64,000 bases of DNA from Gordionus sp. m RMFG-2023 (lineage: Eukaryota > Nematomorpha > Gordioida > Chordodea > Parachordodidae): NCBI RefSeq assembly GCF_954871325.1, contig NC_088776.1, positions 57,808,954 to 57,872,953 on the forward strand, in the 5' to 3' direction. Of this stretch, positions 61,500 to 64,000 are shown piece after piece. The notes under the pieces are model-generated. The model had not been told where the DNA came from. It made no database searches and worked only from the letters and a program-made list of their open reading frames with translations. The position numbers and the translations under genes were made by a program. Position 1 is the stretch's first letter. The number at the start of each line of letters is the position of its first letter.

Positions 61500-62930
61500 C
61501 CCAGAAAAATCATATTTGAAGGAATTCAATGCTGCCATTCAAAATAAAGGTGAAACGTTTAGCAACTGGGTAAGTAGCATATGTATATTAAATAATAAAT
61601 GTAAATTCATCGATTATAGCAGAGCGATAAATAAAGTGAAATATCATTTATAAATAAGAGTATTCGTCAGAAAATTTCTCGCATATACAATATTACCATA
61701 AATGAAGTTTTGAATATAGGGAAGGAAGGAAGTAGATATAAAACATAAAAATAGAAGATGAAACTTCATCAATAAAACAAGATGGGCAAAACAAAAAGGT
61801 GGATACAGATCGACAGATGGTGAAGTAGGATAACTACAATAGGGGACCAAATATGCAAGCGAATTACGTTAATAGACAAGATATAACAACTATTAGAAGT
61901 ATAGTTGTTATCAAGGAAACAATTATCACCCAAGATATCTAAACAATTTCAACTTAAGATATCCAAACACCTTCAATTAGAAGTTTTACAATAACGATAG
62001 AGGATATAATAATTTTAAAGATTTAATAACAGGGACAATTATAACAATAATTATGATAATAATTACAAATATGATAGATAGTACAATGATTCAAGATTTA
62101 TACCAAGATACAACAATAAATATAACCAATCACAAAACAATAGATATCAAAACATAGTAACCAACCCGATATTCGAAGAAAATTAATACCGTTTAGAAGA
62201 AATAAAAGACAACAATGATAAAATAGAGAAAAAGGAATATAATTTATTAATTGGATATAAGCAATATAGATGATGATTATAACATGATGATAATATAGTC
62301 ACGCTAAATGATATGCCAACGGTAATGCTAATAGTATCAAGATTTACGATACTACCGATTAATATTGCAAGAAAGATTGGACTTAAAATCTTAAAAATCG
62401 GATACAAAACTCACTGGCTATGATGCAAAAATGATAAAAGTATTAGTTCCGAAGAGAAAACTCAATTTTATATGCTTACACTGCCCTCCCTAAGTGACAA
62501 GAAATAAACTTTTAGGAAGGATCTCGATAAACGTTTTTAGGAATATACTAAACAAATTTGTGAATCTAATTGAGGAAGATTATAATGATACAATACAAAA
62601 TATAATAAAACAATATAACTTGAAATTCAACAAAACACCGATATTTCGTAGCGACGTTAAATACACTTTCAAAGTTTAAACCAAAAATGATACCATCAAG
62701 GTGTGTTCCGTATAAAAGAATTGCAAAAATGGATCGATGATTAAATCATTGAACCCGTTCAAGATGTTCGCTGGGCAAGTCCTCTCACACCTGTTTTTAA
62801 GAGTGATGGCTCACTCAAACTTTGTGCAGATTTGAAAAATACTATAAATCTAGCTTTGGAAGATTAAAAATGATTCTTATTCATTTCTAATGTTGAGTCG
62901 TAAAAAGCCTTTTATTTTGAACAAACTTGC
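61500..62930 (+). pseudogene. Second Gypsy element, heavily decayed
   Basis: Plus-strand fragments in shifting frames give a gag-like block (FNAAIQNKGETFSNWVSS, about 61525-61580), an Asn-rich region, a degraded protease-like block near 62310-62395, and the start of a reverse transcriptase: VRWASPLTPVFKSDGSLKLC followed by ADLKNTINLALED (about 62768-62867). Multiple stops. It is in opposite orientation to the Gypsy at 59213-61135 and clearly different in sequence. Confidence 0.6.
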
Positions 62931-62939
62931 AAGCAATAT

Positions 62940-63072
62940 TTAAATTTTTAAAAATTTACACGGGCCAATCCAGGCCTGAAAATATTTTATAAAAAATAAT
63001 CCGGGCTGGGCCGGGCTGGAAAAAAATTTTCCGGGCTGGGCCGCACATATGGTACCTCTGCAGGTCTCTGAT
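62940..63072. mobile_element. Right end of the CAGAGACCTGCAG hAT family
   Basis: CCGGGCTGGGCCGG-type blocks followed by ATGGTACCTCTGCAGGTCTCTG at 63072, matching the right end at 50118. The left part is missing. Confidence 0.65.
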
Positions 63073-63352
63073 TTTGAATTATTTTAAAAGAGGTTAAGGT
63101 AAATGAAAGAATAGAACATGTGCAAAAAACATATAATCATGATATTAAAGGGAGTCGTTATGTCTTAAGAAACATCAAAATTTATGTAAAAATAAGAGGA
63201 AATTTTTTAAAGTTTCCATATCGACAAATTTTTGCAAAAAAAAATATAAGAACTATGCCTAGGACTTATGAATTTTGTCAAAATTAAAAATTTCACAAGT
63301 ATCAATTATAATGAAAAAATTTTTTTTTGTTTAATATGGATAAGGAATGAGA
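63073..63352. other. No gene seen
   Basis: AT-rich sequence between MITE fragments. Confidence 0.4.
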
Positions 63353-63540
63353 TAGGGTTGTGAAGCTACTCGATTTAGCTAATTTTATTCAAAATAATAT
63401 AATGCGAACATTGAGATTTCGTTAGTAATGTCCAAACTCTATTATCTATGAGCAGAAACTCTAAAGCTTGTTGTAATATTTTTTTGGTTAAAATAATTGG
63501 GATGGCCATTAATTAAAAATCGAGCCGTATAATATCACTA
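63353..63540. mobile_element. Palindromic MITE (family P), diverged
   Basis: TAGGGTTGTGAAGCTACTCG on the left, AAAAATCGAGCCGTATAATATCACTA on the right, with TGAGATTTCGTTAGTAATG and AGCTTGTTGTAATATTTTTT in the core. Confidence 0.55.
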
Positions 63541-63700
63541 GAAAAGTTTATTAGAATATCATTGTAAATTAAGAATATACATTTACAATGTTTAATAAAT
63601 ATATTTGAGAACAATATCATGATGGGTCTATCGAAACATAAATGAGGAACTTGAAAACAATTCAAGTATATCTAGAATTAATGGCTAAAAGAAACTAGAA

Positions 63701-64000
63701 TCATTTGTATCTGGCTCTTTTATAGACTCTTTTGTGTTGAATGCTGGCGGGTTTTATCAAATTTGCTGGAACGATCGGCTTATCCGCATTTGAATTTAAG
63801 GAGTTGAATATGTTGGCACTACTGGGAGCGTTTTTGGAGTTTTTCGAGGTGTAAGGGCTGTTCACATTATTCGAGATGGCGCTCGTAGAGGACAAGGTTT
63901 CCATAGGTTTAGTCAAGTATTTTATGTCGCTTTCGGGAGATTTATGATTCTTATTTACCAATGCGATGTTAGATGATGCATTTTCGCTTTTGACCAAATC
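63701..64000 (-). CDS. Unrecognised Ser/Asn/Lys-rich exon, runs off the window
   Basis: The minus-strand frame is open from the window edge to a stop at 63701, about 99 residues. It is rich in Ser, Asn and Lys (SSTSAISNNVNSPYTSKNSK) and ends in the basic IQHKRVYKRARYK. Composition resembles the linkers of the ZNF236-like protein, and it lies upstream on the same strand, so it might be a 5' exon of it. No convincing in-phase donor was seen, so it may equally be the C-terminus of another gene. Confidence 0.35.
   Translation of the reverse strand, partial: DLVKSENASSNIALVNKNHKSPESDIKYLTKPMETLSSTSAISNNVNSPYTSKNSKNAPSSANIFNSLNSNADKPIVPANLIKPASIQHKRVYKRARYK

Overview
The window is AT-rich, intron-rich nuclear DNA of a metazoan. 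Genes are split into many short exons with GT/AG borders. One is a very long C2H2 zinc-finger protein of the ZNF236 type and another a membrane-anchored JmjC/cupin-like protein, both animal families. The rest is dominated by decayed transposons (hAT-type MITEs, Merlin, Tc1/mariner-like, MULE-like, Helitron, Gypsy, a non-LTR element) and by an endogenised negative-strand RNA virus polymerase. A protostome invertebrate is the best guess; I cannot name the species. A run of ten Ns at 59203-59212 shows this is a draft scaffold.

Layout. 1-4600: a complete Merlin-type element with target-site duplication, a TTCC microsatellite, otherwise featureless AT-rich DNA. 4622-9037: two minus-strand exons of an unrecognised gene, with a broken IS630/mariner-like transposase and a broken non-LTR element in the intron. 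9100-17140: MITEs and a second copy of that non-LTR element, split by a hAT MITE. 17491-21373: minus-strand JmjC/cupin-like gene, four exons resolved. 21400-26000: MITEs and a degenerate tandem repeat. 26018-52636: minus-strand ZNF236-like gene, 21 phase-consistent exons totalling 5928 coding bases (1976 codons including the stop), its 5' end unresolved. Its largest intron (40044-52175) holds a MULE-like fragment, a three-part endogenous viral L-polymerase locus (42716-48598) and two hAT elements. 53167-55670: dispersed repeats. 55680-59202: a Helitron with a remarkable tandem array of in-frame mini-exons ahead of its Rep/N domain. 59213-61135: a Gypsy element (minus strand) cut by the N gap. 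61500-63540: a second, heavily decayed Gypsy (plus strand) and MITE pieces. 63701-64000: a partial unrecognised exon.

The transposons and the viral locus lie between or inside host genes and mostly nest in one another; several hAT-type insertions show intact 8-bp target-site duplications. Splice models were built by eye from frame, GT/AG borders and phase; family names rest on motifs recognised in the translations, not on database searches.
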